Source of the DNA: a virus
Virus record (IMG/VR): IMGVR_UViG_3300032282_004893
Coordinates: 1 to 63,704 of that record
Length of the DNA: 63,704 nt
Direction: 5' to 3' (one strand)
The notes under the pieces were generated by a model that saw only the letters and a program-made list of their open reading frames with translations, searched no databases and was not told where the DNA came from. Each line of letters starts with the position of its first letter. Positions within the stretch are counted from its first letter, which is position 1. Position numbers and translations under genes: made by a program. Positions 1 through 8,796 of this stretch are shown here, one piece after another.

Positions 1-405
1 GTTACTCCTACATCTAGTATAACGCCAACGACTAGTATAACGCCAACGACTAGAATTACTCCGACAACGAGTATTACGCCTAGCGATACTCCTACATCTA
101 GTATAACTCCTAGTATTAGTTTAACTCCGACAAGGAGCATTACTCCGACAACGAGTATTACGCCTAGCGTTACTCCTACAAACAGCGTAACGCCGACAAC
201 TAGCGTAACACCGACTACTAGCGTAACGCCAACGACTAGCGTTACTCCTAGCGTTACTCCAACCAACAGCGTAACGCCGACTACTAGCGTAACACCGACT
301 ACTAGCGTAACGCCAACGACTAGCGTAACGCCGACGGCTAGCGTTACTATAACACCAAGCGCTACTCCTAGTACGACTCCAATACCAAGCATAACTCCAT
401 CAATT
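1..405 (+). repeat. In-frame tandem repeats encoding (S-V/I-T-P-T-T/S)n
   Basis: Imperfect tandem units of about 15-18 nt (core actagcgtaacgccgac) encode Ser-Val/Ile-Thr-Pro-Thr-Thr/Ser runs. Unit order and sequence vary, and the period always keeps the reading frame. There are no unique spacers, so this is a protein-level linker or stalk repeat and not CRISPR. Such Thr/Pro/Ser repeats are typically extended, flexible and often glycosylated. Glycosylation here is inference, but the genome is rich in glycosyltransferases. Confidence 0.85.
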
Positions 406-3150
406 TCAGTTTCTGGAGCAAAACCAAATGATGATAAAATATTTTTAGTTAATATTTTTAATATTATTGGAGCATTAACAAGAAAGCCGATTGCAGATCA
501 ATTAATAAATATAGATACCTCTATAAAAACAGCTTACTCGAAAGACATTGAAAATTTTGAGCAGTACGCTTCAATAAGTTTATTTAATAACAAAACAATA
601 ACTGATTTTTATAATAATGTAATAGTTAAGTCTTCATCAATCTTAGATCCAAATGCTAAAAATGCTGTATTAGATAAGGACATTAAAGAAATAAGATCGG
701 ATTTAATAAATATTTATCTTTTCTCGACTTATAGAAATGTTAGTCAAAAAGACTGCATCTCTTTAAATGCTGATGGCACTATAAATTTCGAAGATTTAAC
801 TGTTCTATCAAAGATTTATAATATAAATTCTACATCTGTTGATGTATTGCAACTTGGAGATCCAAATTTATCTAGTTATACAAATCAACAAGAATCAGCA
901 AAACCATATGCAGAAGTTAGAGAATGCGATGGAATTTTAGTTTCAAAATCTTATGTAAATGTTGATGGTCTAATAAAACAGATTTATCCTTGGGACTATA
1001 GCAGCTCTAAATATTCCAGCGCAACAGATAAAATAGTAACTTCATTTTATAAATGTAAGATTTATTTATTTGTAGTTAAGAATTACGAGCCGCAAAGCGC
1101 GACTTTCTCATACACAACATATCCTTTAGTGTTTAAATACTCTTCAATAGAGTACGAATACGCACAAGATTTTGATGATGTAACAGAAATTCAAACTGCC
1201 CAAAATATACAAGTAAATAAAATCTTCTATCCTTATTCTTTATTAATAAATAATAATATGGTGAAAAAAGGAAGCTTGATGGGCGCGGCTTTGCCAAAAT
1301 CTTTCTTAAACTTCCCTAAGATTTGCATAAATGATGACGGATACTTCAATGGGGATATGTCCGCTTTATCTTTGCCGCAAAATACAATGGCTTGTGATTT
1401 AGGCGGAAATTTAATGCTGCAATATAATAGTGGGCAAGTGTTAAAATTAGCAGATGCTCAATTATGTGGCGACCAAACAAGAAACGCATTTATTAAGGTT
1501 AATAACGTTCTTTCTCAGTCTTCTCCCATTTACAAAAATCTTCCAGTTGTATCTGGGGCGATAGATATATATGCTGACAATTTTTCATATTTATATTATA
1601 TTAAAAAGGACTCTTCTTTAGAACTAATCACTGGAGATGCATCTATAAAAAATCAAACCCAGTTATATTCTGGGCTGCCTTTAAATACAGACAATTATTT
1701 TGCTTATTCTTATAATGAAAAATACAAAGATTCAGCTTTTATATTTTCGTACGCTTTTAGAGCAGTGAGCGGAACTAGTTCTACTGATTTCTATTTAGAT
1801 GTGAAGCCAGAGGTAAAGAGGCCAAGATTAAGATTGCAAAATATAAATTCACTTAATAAAGTCGCTGTTATTTCAGATTTTGCTACTGGACTAATATATT
1901 CATTTAATGACGAAGCTGCAATCTCAACAGGAATTGTTGATTCTGGTAATGGAATAAATCAAATATCTTTTATTCCAACATCTGGAAAATATGGAACACT
2001 ACACATAGAAGCTAGAAATTATTTTTATGACTTTGATGACGGAAGCAGAAGTTTGTACTCTACGTCAGATTCGATTCAAGTAGGTAATTCTCCTGTGATA
2101 TCTGATTTTAGATTAGAGTTGCTAAGAAATGGAACGCTTACAAATTTTTATGATTCTAATCAAAATTCTATACCTGCAATATCTGGAGCAGTATTTGACC
2201 AACAAACTTTTGATAACTATAGATATTATAATCCATACACTAATAACAATCCTATACAATTTAAGTTATCTTACAATTATAATTACCAGATCGGTTTAAG
2301 AGTTGGAAACTCGGATATAAGAATGATCCCAAGCGGATCAAGCGCTACGTTCAGTAAACAGGACTTCTTCTCTTTATTGTCTAATGATGGATCTATTAAT
2401 ATAACTTCAATATTACAAGATGGGACAGAATTTGTAGCTCCATTTATTTTTAAAGATAGCTACAATATGAATCCAGCTTTATCTAATCTTACAATAAATA
2501 AAGTTACAATGTATAACGCCGAAGAAACAGATTTGACTTTTAGCTTCGACTATCAATATACAGAAATGATTAGATATGAAATATTAAATCAAGATGGCGT
2601 TGTAATTTATTCTGCGCCGTTCAAGACGAAATTCTCTTCTAGCGTAATTTCATATTCCATAAAAACTGACATCATTCCAATAGAAAATGTAGATAGTTTA
2701 ACCGTAAGAGTTACGCTAAAAAATACAACTGACTCATCTGGAAATGAATTATATAATACAGCGATTTCAAGTTCTAGTTCTTATATCTTGCCATTAAGGT
2801 TGCCAAGATTAAATGCTTCTTCGATAAGGTTCTTTTCCGACGCAGCCTTATCGAATGAAATATCCACAATGAGAAAAAATCAAACTATTTATGTTAAATT
2901 ACAATTATTTGATAAAAATGGTATAGAAATAAATGAAAACGATTACTATAAATATATAAATACAGATCCTAATTCTTTGCAATTCATATTCTCAAATCCA
3001 GAGAATTTAAATGACTATCAGAGAGGTGTAATTTTTAATAAGATATCTAATTATGTTTATTCATTATTTATTTCCCCAGACACAAGTTTTGCAAAAAATA
3101 CATCTTTAGTAAGCGTAAAATACACACCAATATACGAATATAAAAATTAA
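1..3150 (+). CDS. Partial large virion protein with Thr-Pro-Thr repeats
   Basis: The reading frame is open from the first base of the window to a TAA at 3148-3150, so the start lies upstream and at least 1049 codons are present. A shorter ORF beginning at the TTG at 847 is not a real start, because frame and composition continue unbroken upstream. Residues 1 to about 135 are Ser/Val/Ile-Thr-Pro-Thr repeats. A helical-looking segment follows, containing one EF-hand or dockerin-like loop (nt 763-798, LNADGTINFED, with the first ligand Asp replaced by Ser). The remaining roughly 770 residues are beta-rich, Ser/Asn/Tyr-rich and lack cysteine clusters, as in tail or fibre proteins. It is followed after 5 nt by another giant structural-type gene. 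The exact virion role is inferred. Confidence 0.85.
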   Translation, partial: VTPTSSITPTTSITPTTRITPTTSITPSDTPTSSITPSISLTPTRSITPTTSITPSVTPTNSVTPTTSVTPTTSVTPTTSVTPSVTPTNSVTPTTSVTPTTSVTPTTSVTPTASVTITPSATPSTTPIPSITPSISVSGAKPNDDKIFLVNIFNIIGALTRKPIADQLINIDTSIKTAYSKDIENFEQYASISLFNNKTITDFYNNVIVKSSSILDPNAKNAVLDKDIKEIRSDLINIYLFSTYRNVSQKDCISLNADGTINFEDLTVLSKIYNINSTSVDVLQLGDPNLSSYTNQQESAKPYAEVRECDGILVSKSYVNVDGLIKQIYPWDYSSSKYSSATDKIVTSFYKCKIYLFVVKNYEPQSATFSYTTYPLVFKYSSIEYEYAQDFDDVTEIQTAQNIQVNKIFYPYSLLINNNMVKKGSLMGAALPKSFLNFPKICINDDGYFNGDMSALSLPQNTMACDLGGNLMLQYNSGQVLKLADAQLCGDQTRNAFIKVNNVLSQSSPIYKNLPVVSGAIDIYADNFSYLYYIKKDSSLELITGDASIKNQTQLYSGLPLNTDNYFAYSYNEKYKDSAFIFSYAFRAVSGTSSTDFYLDVKPEVKRPRLRLQNINSLNKVAVISDFATGLIYSFNDEAAISTGIVDSGNGINQISFIPTSGKYGTLHIEARNYFYDFDDGSRSLYSTSDSIQVGNSPVISDFRLELLRNGTLTNFYDSNQNSIPAISGAVFDQQTFDNYRYYNPYTNNNPIQFKLSYNYNYQIGLRVGNSDIRMIPSGSSATFSKQDFFSLLSNDGSINITSILQDGTEFVAPFIFKDSYNMNPALSNLTINKVTMYNAEETDLTFSFDYQYTEMIRYEILNQDGVVIYSAPFKTKFSSSVISYSIKTDIIPIENVDSLTVRVTLKNTTDSSGNELYNTAISSSSSYILPLRLPRLNASSIRFFSDAALSNEISTMRKNQTIYVKLQLFDKNGIEINENDYYKYINTDPNSLQFIFSNPENLNDYQRGVIFNKISNYVYSLFISPDTSFAKNTSLVSVKYTPIYEYKN

Positions 3151-3155
3151 ATCAT

Positions 3156-6100
3156 ATGCCAATACAAGAAGATGGAATCATTGAAATATCGGATGGCGTA
3201 GATCAAGACCCCTTAAGCCCTCCAACAGTAAAAGATCTTTTCATTAAGATTGAAGATACTAGAGTTATAAATAATCTTAACAATATAATTGTTGATTCTG
3301 TTTATGTTAATTGGAGTGTGGAAAACGCGTCTTCAATAGAATTAAAAATTCAAAAAGTAAATAGTTCGATGGTTGTTTTTGGCGATGAGGAAGTTATAGA
3401 TGTATCTTTTTTTAATCAAAGAGATGGATATTTATTAGTTTTAGATAAAGATTTTGGATTAAAAATTACTATTGCTGCAAAAAATCCAAATACTGAGCCA
3501 AGTCAAGATTCAAGATCTATAATAATAAAAAAAGCCTCTTCTAATTCTATCCCATCGGATTCTATAGTTAATCAAGAAAATGGTTTTTTTATAGAAAAAG
3601 CTGGAAGCGATTATGATTTTAATGCTGTAAAACTTACTTTGCTTTTAGATAAAAAAGGAGGAGTATTTAGTTTTCCGGAAGATGGAGCTTCTTTAGATAT
3701 ATTTTTAAACTATACTTCTAATAGAAATAGATCTTGGACACCGATTGCTTTGAGTGGTGGATCTACAAAGGAGATAAAAGACGCTGGCGATAATATAATA
3801 AATTATAAATTTATATTTGGATCTAATGGTTCAATAAAAATAAATCCGCCTCAGAATGGGGGTACTATATTCTTTTATTGTAGGTTAGTTACAAAAAGTG
3901 CAGATGGGCAGGCAAATGAGTATAGAACAAAAGAAGAATTTTTGTTTTTTGACACAGTTGAGTTACAAACAAATCAAGCGAATGTAGTTTTAGATTCATC
4001 TTCATCAAAACCCGCAAAATTAAAATATGAAATCAAAACAACGATTTCAGAAATGTATGCGTTAGCAGAAAATATAGTAGGAAAAAATGGAGAAAAAATA
4101 AAAAATAATTTTATTCATTATTTTTTAGATTCTAAAAAATTTAAAGGAAAAAACTATTCAGATTCGTCTTTTGTTTATTATGTGGACGGTTCTTTAAGGT
4201 CTAGTTTTATATATGAAGCTTCTCCTAAAAATGGAACGAATACTCAAGGATATTTTTATCCAGCTTGTGTGTCTGAAATTTTACCATGTATAAATATTGT
4301 TTTAGATGCAAATGGAAAAAATAATTGCGTTACTTTATTTTGGAAAATAATTGATGATTTTTATGATTATACTTTTTTCAATGGAAACATAAATATAAAA
4401 ACAAATGAGTTAAAAATCTCAGTTGAATATTTAGATGCTGGAGTTTATAAAGAGATTTTATCTGACGTATTATTAAGTTATGGAGCAGATAAAAATTATG
4501 ATCCTGTAGAAAATAAATTTTTTATTAAAATCAGCAAAGACAATAGAGAATTAAAGAATGCGTCTTTATTTTTTAATATTTCAGAATTGGATAACCAAAA
4601 TAAAAATTTAAGAATCGTTGTAAAATCACATAAGGTTACAGTGTCTACTCCATTTTTAGGTACTTTTGATTATTCTTATAATAAGTTATTAATAACTCCA
4701 GAATGGACTCATCTTTTATATGATCAATTTATACCAAGTTCCAGCAGGGATTCTTTGGATAAAAAGTTTAGTATTAATTTAGATAGTCCTATTTTAAGAG
4801 GAATAGTATTACCAGATAAAGCATTCAAAATTTTTGATATTTTAAAAGGAATTAGTTATGGCAGTGGAATATCAGGAGATCCATTTGTAATTAAACAAGA
4901 TTACAAAATACTATATAAATTATTTACGGAAGTAAATGCTTTCTACTTAGATCCGATTAGAGAGGGAACAATAACTTATATAGATTTACCAAATAAATCT
5001 GATTCTGTATTTTTAATACCGCCATCATTAACTATTCCACCACCAAATCTAGATCAAATAAATGGAATACAGGCTAAAGCAGAAGTTGTATTAAATGAAT
5101 ATGGAAAAATAGGAGGAATAAAAATAATAGATCCGGGGAGTGGGTATTCATTTTTTAAAGATTCTCAAGCTAAAAGAGAGCAAACTTTCATAGATTTAAT
5201 TCCAGTAATAAAATCAACATATCAAATAGTATCTTCTAATTTAAATGTTAACAAGCAAACTTTAACTCTTGTAAATAATTCATTTTCTAGATTAAAAGCT
5301 AGTATTGATGGTGGGACTCTCTTGTCTCAAGCAGCTACTTCTTCGAGAGTACTGGATTCCGAACAGCAAGCAATATTAGAAGACTATAAGCAAAGAAATA
5401 ATTTTAAAGATGATTCTAATATAGAGGAAAGTCGAGATTCTATTGGATACAACAACACAAGGACGGTAATAAAAAATAATGTCTCGATACAAATTCTTGA
5501 TCCTGAGTGGTACGCAATATCATCATTATATGGAGAAAAATATAATAATCCATTAGAAAATTTATCTATTTATAATCAAGATACAGATCCAGCCGCAGAG
5601 TCAATAGATCCTTCTAGTTTGTCTCCAAATGTACAAAACGCTTCCGTCGCAATAGAAAATCCAGAAGGTCAGACCGTTGTGCAAAATAATACACAAATAC
5701 CGGGAACATCAACAACTTCGGAAACTTTTGCTTTAAATTATTTAACTATTTATACAGATTCTAGCCCCTCGATTTCTTTAATAAATAACGATAGCGCTCC
5801 TCCTTGGCTTACGCTCTTACCGAAAGAATATAGAAGCGATGGTTCACCTGCTTATGGAACTTTAGCGAATATGTTGCCAAGAGCTTATAATTTATACAAT
5901 AGATTATCAGTGGGAATTAATAATCTAAATGAAGTGAGAGTTATGATTCCGATGATTTGGGCTGTTGATTTTACTACCTCTTCAAAAGATTATTATTTAC
6001 CAATAGATCAAACGGAAGATGAGAATAAGATAATAGAATGGAGTCAAGATGGGACGAGAAAAACCTTTCAACAAACTTATAGCTATTATCAACCAATAAA

Positions 6101-6656
6101 CTCTTCAATAGGAGTTTCAGCGTCAAGAAGTGTTGGTAAAGTTTGGTATACAAATCTGGATAGGATAGATAGAGGTTTGGAAAACTCTAGTGCTAGCGAA
6201 TTTAAAATCTCTTCAGAATATGGAAGTTCAGCGTCTTTTGCTCCATTTGTGCATCCTTGGATGGAAAAAGCATTTCCAGAATTTTATTTAAGATCTTATA
6301 AGAGAAAGTTTTTAGGAATAGTGACTGAGCAGTCTTATTCGTGTTCGAGCTACACTCCTTATCAAGAAAATGGCATTTCTTATATATCTTGCGCTGGTGT
6401 ATGGGGAGATCCATACGCAAAGGCAACGTCAGCTTCAAGTATCCCAGTTGATATTGGAACCACAAATACTCGTTTTGAGTTTTTTGGAAATGGAACAATA
6501 TCAGCGTCACCAGATGGAACAGCCAGAGCTTTATCGGTACACAACGGAGCAAAAAATGGAAGAAGAATATTTTGCTCGGAAAGTTGTGGGACACAACACT
6601 ATAAAACAATAGATTTTAAATATACAAATATGTATCCGGGAACAGTAAGAATATGA
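3156..6656 (+). CDS. Large beta-rich virion/tail protein
   Basis: This is a 1166-residue protein starting at an ATG 5 nt after the preceding stop, so the two are probably co-transcribed. I recognise no enzyme. The composition (Ser, Asn, Tyr, Ile), alternating beta-strand patterns and a central IIDPGSGYS motif (nt about 5127-5150) resemble the turn-rich modules of phage tail or baseplate proteins. The C-terminal 250 residues contain several cysteines and many Gly/Ser/Tyr. Length and position beside the repeat protein support a structural role, such as tail fibre, baseplate wedge or neck appendage, which I cannot separate. It overlaps the next gene by 4 nt. Confidence 0.75.
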   Translation: MPIQEDGIIEISDGVDQDPLSPPTVKDLFIKIEDTRVINNLNNIIVDSVYVNWSVENASSIELKIQKVNSSMVVFGDEEVIDVSFFNQRDGYLLVLDKDFGLKITIAAKNPNTEPSQDSRSIIIKKASSNSIPSDSIVNQENGFFIEKAGSDYDFNAVKLTLLLDKKGGVFSFPEDGASLDIFLNYTSNRNRSWTPIALSGGSTKEIKDAGDNIINYKFIFGSNGSIKINPPQNGGTIFFYCRLVTKSADGQANEYRTKEEFLFFDTVELQTNQANVVLDSSSSKPAKLKYEIKTTISEMYALAENIVGKNGEKIKNNFIHYFLDSKKFKGKNYSDSSFVYYVDGSLRSSFIYEASPKNGTNTQGYFYPACVSEILPCINIVLDANGKNNCVTLFWKIIDDFYDYTFFNGNINIKTNELKISVEYLDAGVYKEILSDVLLSYGADKNYDPVENKFFIKISKDNRELKNASLFFNISELDNQNKNLRIVVKSHKVTVSTPFLGTFDYSYNKLLITPEWTHLLYDQFIPSSSRDSLDKKFSINLDSPILRGIVLPDKAFKIFDILKGISYGSGISGDPFVIKQDYKILYKLFTEVNAFYLDPIREGTITYIDLPNKSDSVFLIPPSLTIPPPNLDQINGIQAKAEVVLNEYGKIGGIKIIDPGSGYSFFKDSQAKREQTFIDLIPVIKSTYQIVSSNLNVNKQTLTLVNNSFSRLKASIDGGTLLSQAATSSRVLDSEQQAILEDYKQRNNFKDDSNIEESRDSIGYNNTRTVIKNNVSIQILDPEWYAISSLYGEKYNNPLENLSIYNQDTDPAAESIDPSSLSPNVQNASVAIENPEGQTVVQNNTQIPGTSTTSETFALNYLTIYTDSSPSISLINNDSAPPWLTLLPKEYRSDGSPAYGTLANMLPRAYNLYNRLSVGINNLNEVRVMIPMIWAVDFTTSSKDYYLPIDQTEDENKIIEWSQDGTRKTFQQTYSYYQPINSSIGVSASRSVGKVWYTNLDRIDRGLENSSASEFKISSEYGSSASFAPFVHPWMEKAFPEFYLRSYKRKFLGIVTEQSYSCSSYTPYQENGISYISCAGVWGDPYAKATSASSIPVDIGTTNTRFEFFGNGTISASPDGTARALSVHNGAKNGRRIFCSESCGTQHYKTIDFKYTNMYPGTVRI

Positions 6657-6916
6657 TATCTGAATCTTTTAAAAATTTACTAAAAGAAGGGCTAAAAATT
6701 CAAAACGGAATGATAAAAACAACGCAAAGAGCTTCTTCAGCAATAATAAATAATGGAAAGCTTGTCTCTACAAAAGATGAAGCTAAAGCTAGGCTTGATA
6801 TATGCAATAAATGCCCCAACCTTTCGAAAAAGGGGGGCAGATGCGAACTTTGTGGATGTTTCGTGGTAGCTAAAGTAAAGCTTGACTTTGAAACTTGCCC
6901 AGCCGGTAAATGGTAA
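6653..6916 (+). CDS. Small Cys-rich probable zinc-binding phage protein
   Basis: An 87-residue protein whose start overlaps the upstream stop by 4 nt (ATGA). The C-terminal half holds six cysteines in a C-x2-C...C-x2-C-x-C...C arrangement (CNKCP, CELCGC, CPAGKW), suggesting a metal-binding knuckle. Small proteins ending in this CPxGKW pattern are common next to structural genes of large phages (from memory). The function is unknown. It is the last plus-strand gene before the long minus-strand replication block, and its TAA abuts the stop of the convergent gene with no spacer. Confidence 0.7.
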   Translation: MISESFKNLLKEGLKIQNGMIKTTQRASSAIINNGKLVSTKDEAKARLDICNKCPNLSKKGGRCELCGCFVVAKVKLDFETCPAGKW

Positions 6917-7624
6917 TTACTTACTGGAAGACTTCTTTATACGATCTATAAGCTCGAAGATCTTTGGCTTTGGAATATCTGAAAGAGCAGTTATTTCTTC
7001 AGCTTTTTCATATTTCTCTTTAGATAATTTCTTTTTTAAGTCATCTAGAGAAATATTTTTTTCTTTCATTAGGTTAGAAAGAACTGCTGTTGGTGAAAGA
7101 GGGTTTTCTGGAGTAAGTTCTTCAAAATTAACTTTAGCTCCAATTTCATCTTGGCCAACGATATTAATCTTAAGGAAATTGCGGACGCATCGTACAAAGG
7201 CTCTATTTTCAGCTATTGCTGCTAAATAATTTCTAGCAAAGCTCTGTGTATTATCTGGAGAAGCGTCAGCGAGTGCTTCGAAGATGATTTCCTTCCCATT
7301 AGTTTCATAGTTACTGCTCCAACAAATTGTACAACCAGCTATAACATATGACGGACTTGCTGATGGAATAGAGTACCCAACAGAGGTGAAACCTCTAATC
7401 TGGGCTAGCTCTTTGATGCCGCCTAGAAGGATAAGAAGATCCTTGTCCTCAAGCTTTGATATGTCAGTCTCTTGGGTTCTTTGCTTATTAGGAACAAGAA
7501 ATTCTGGGCGAATCATTTTGCGCCAGTTTACAGATCCATCTTCATTGTAGACGTATGGAATTGGCGGATTCTCAAGAAGTCCATACTCATTTCTTGAAAA
7601 TATTTTTGGAGGAATAGAACTCAT
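6917..7624 (-). CDS. Probable single-strand annealing / recombination protein
   Basis: A 235-residue protein. ATG at 7624 is preferred over the TTG at 7642, which lies in the overlap with the upstream gene. The central region (about residues 70-165) has a conserved-looking core, with YVIAGCTICW and later RNYLAAIAENRAFVRCVR. It resembles the layout of Rad52/Sak-type annealing domains, a beta-sheet followed by an Ala/Arg-rich helix. A charged Lys/Glu helical tail ends the protein. Its place at the promoter-distal end of the replication and recombination operon fits. The assignment rests on pattern memory only; a DNA-binding hypothetical protein is the alternative. Confidence 0.45.
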   Translation of the reverse strand: MSSIPPKIFSRNEYGLLENPPIPYVYNEDGSVNWRKMIRPEFLVPNKQRTQETDISKLEDKDLLILLGGIKELAQIRGFTSVGYSIPSASPSYVIAGCTICWSSNYETNGKEIIFEALADASPDNTQSFARNYLAAIAENRAFVRCVRNFLKINIVGQDEIGAKVNFEELTPENPLSPTAVLSNLMKEKNISLDDLKKKLSKEKYEKAEEITALSDIPKPKIFELIDRIKKSSSK

Positions 7625-7638
7625 CTTTGTAGTATGGA

Positions 7639-8796
7639 TCAAATTTTTTCGTTAGTCAAGAAGTAAAAGCTGTCAGCCTCTTCTTTGAAAGAGTCGTCTA
7701 AGATTTGAGGCAAAGGGAAAGAGCCATTTCTAACATCTGGGTGATTAATTCCAGCCCGACAATGCCATTTGCTAGCGAACGTTTTCCCGCTTTTAATTAT
7801 TATTTTATTTGTTTTGAAGAAAACTTTTGATTTATCAAGCCCATCTAAAAATGATAAATCCATTTTATTTAGCTTGTTAATTATTTTATAATTTAAATAT
7901 TTTAGTTTTTCAGGCTCTAGGTCTTTATCGTTAAGGGATGTTATAATGTCATAATTAAATTTAAAAGACTCCAGTAAGTCTATAAAAGATGGATCTGAAC
8001 CTTTTTGAACTTTAAAATATATTTTTTTAATTGAATTTTTATAAGTTAGTAAAATATTTTTAGAAATATCTCTATTTGTTACTATGGAAGCGGGACCATT
8101 TTTTAATTGATCAGCAAGGTTTGCTTCTGAAAAAAATTCATCCATTCTAACTAATATTTCATTTTTTGAATCATTAGTTATTTTAAAACTGCAATCTGGA
8201 ATTAAATCCATAGTTGGAAATGAATAAACTTTCCCAATCGAAAGGGTTCTATCAAAATCATAATTTTCTTCAGGCGATAGTTTTGAAAGTATCTTTACTG
8301 CGATTTCTTCTGGTCTAATATTATTTATGAAATTACCAATAGGATTAAAAAAGTTTTTTGATGCTTTATTCGTATTGATGATTTCATTTTCGCCAAGCAG
8401 CAAATTGTCAACAAGATAATCTGTTTTTAAAAATATTTGCGGAATTCCTTTTTCAGAACAGATGAGAGAATAAAATTTTGAAGAACCACAATAAAGCATT
8501 GAGTGGTTTAGCATATAGGCTTTTTCAGACAAACTGGTTTCTTTGTCTATGCAAGTGCGGCTGAATGGTTGTTTTTTGTCGTCTACAAAATTAACTATCT
8601 CTATACTATTTTTAGATAAGAAAGGCTCAATTAATTGAACGACCCTACTCCAGAATACATAATTTAAATTTTGATCATCGTTTTGAGTTTCCAGCACTAT
8701 GTATTTAGTGAATGGTAGTGGGAAAAACTTCTGATAAATAAAACTATCATTAGGCTCGATGCCTGTAGTAGAAGAAAAAGATTTAAGTAAATTCAT
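7639..8796 (-). CDS. Glycosyltransferase-like protein of unknown specificity
   Basis: A 385-residue protein with no clear catalytic motif. Short alternating beta/helix stretches, and a segment like YCGSSKFYSLICSEKGIP that recalls the C-terminal nucleotide-sugar site of GT-B family 9 enzymes (S-x-FxHLAAAxGxP in heptosyltransferases), suggest a distant GT9-like fold. Its ATG overlaps the stop of the GT4-like gene just upstream by 4 nt, so the two are translationally coupled and probably act on the same glycan. Function unproven. Confidence 0.4.
   Translation of the reverse strand: MNLLKSFSSTTGIEPNDSFIYQKFFPLPFTKYIVLETQNDDQNLNYVFWSRVVQLIEPFLSKNSIEIVNFVDDKKQPFSRTCIDKETSLSEKAYMLNHSMLYCGSSKFYSLICSEKGIPQIFLKTDYLVDNLLLGENEIINTNKASKNFFNPIGNFINNIRPEEIAVKILSKLSPEENYDFDRTLSIGKVYSFPTMDLIPDCSFKITNDSKNEILVRMDEFFSEANLADQLKNGPASIVTNRDISKNILLTYKNSIKKIYFKVQKGSDPSFIDLLESFKFNYDIITSLNDKDLEPEKLKYLNYKIINKLNKMDLSFLDGLDKSKVFFKTNKIIIKSGKTFASKWHCRAGINHPDVRNGSFPLPQILDDSFKEEADSFYFLTNEKI

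Noticed and set aside
1-405. Possible CRISPR array or regulatory iteron cluster
   Set aside because: The units are imperfect, keep one reading frame and have no spacers; they encode a Thr-Pro-rich stalk.
847-3150. A separate 767-aa gene starting at a TTG
   Set aside because: The frame is open from base 1 with the same composition, so the TTG is internal to a longer protein.
6202-6609. Minus-strand 135-aa ORF and the overlapping plus-strand 80-aa ORF
   Set aside because: Both lie wholly inside the 1166-aa virion gene and have no protein-like pattern or upstream signals.
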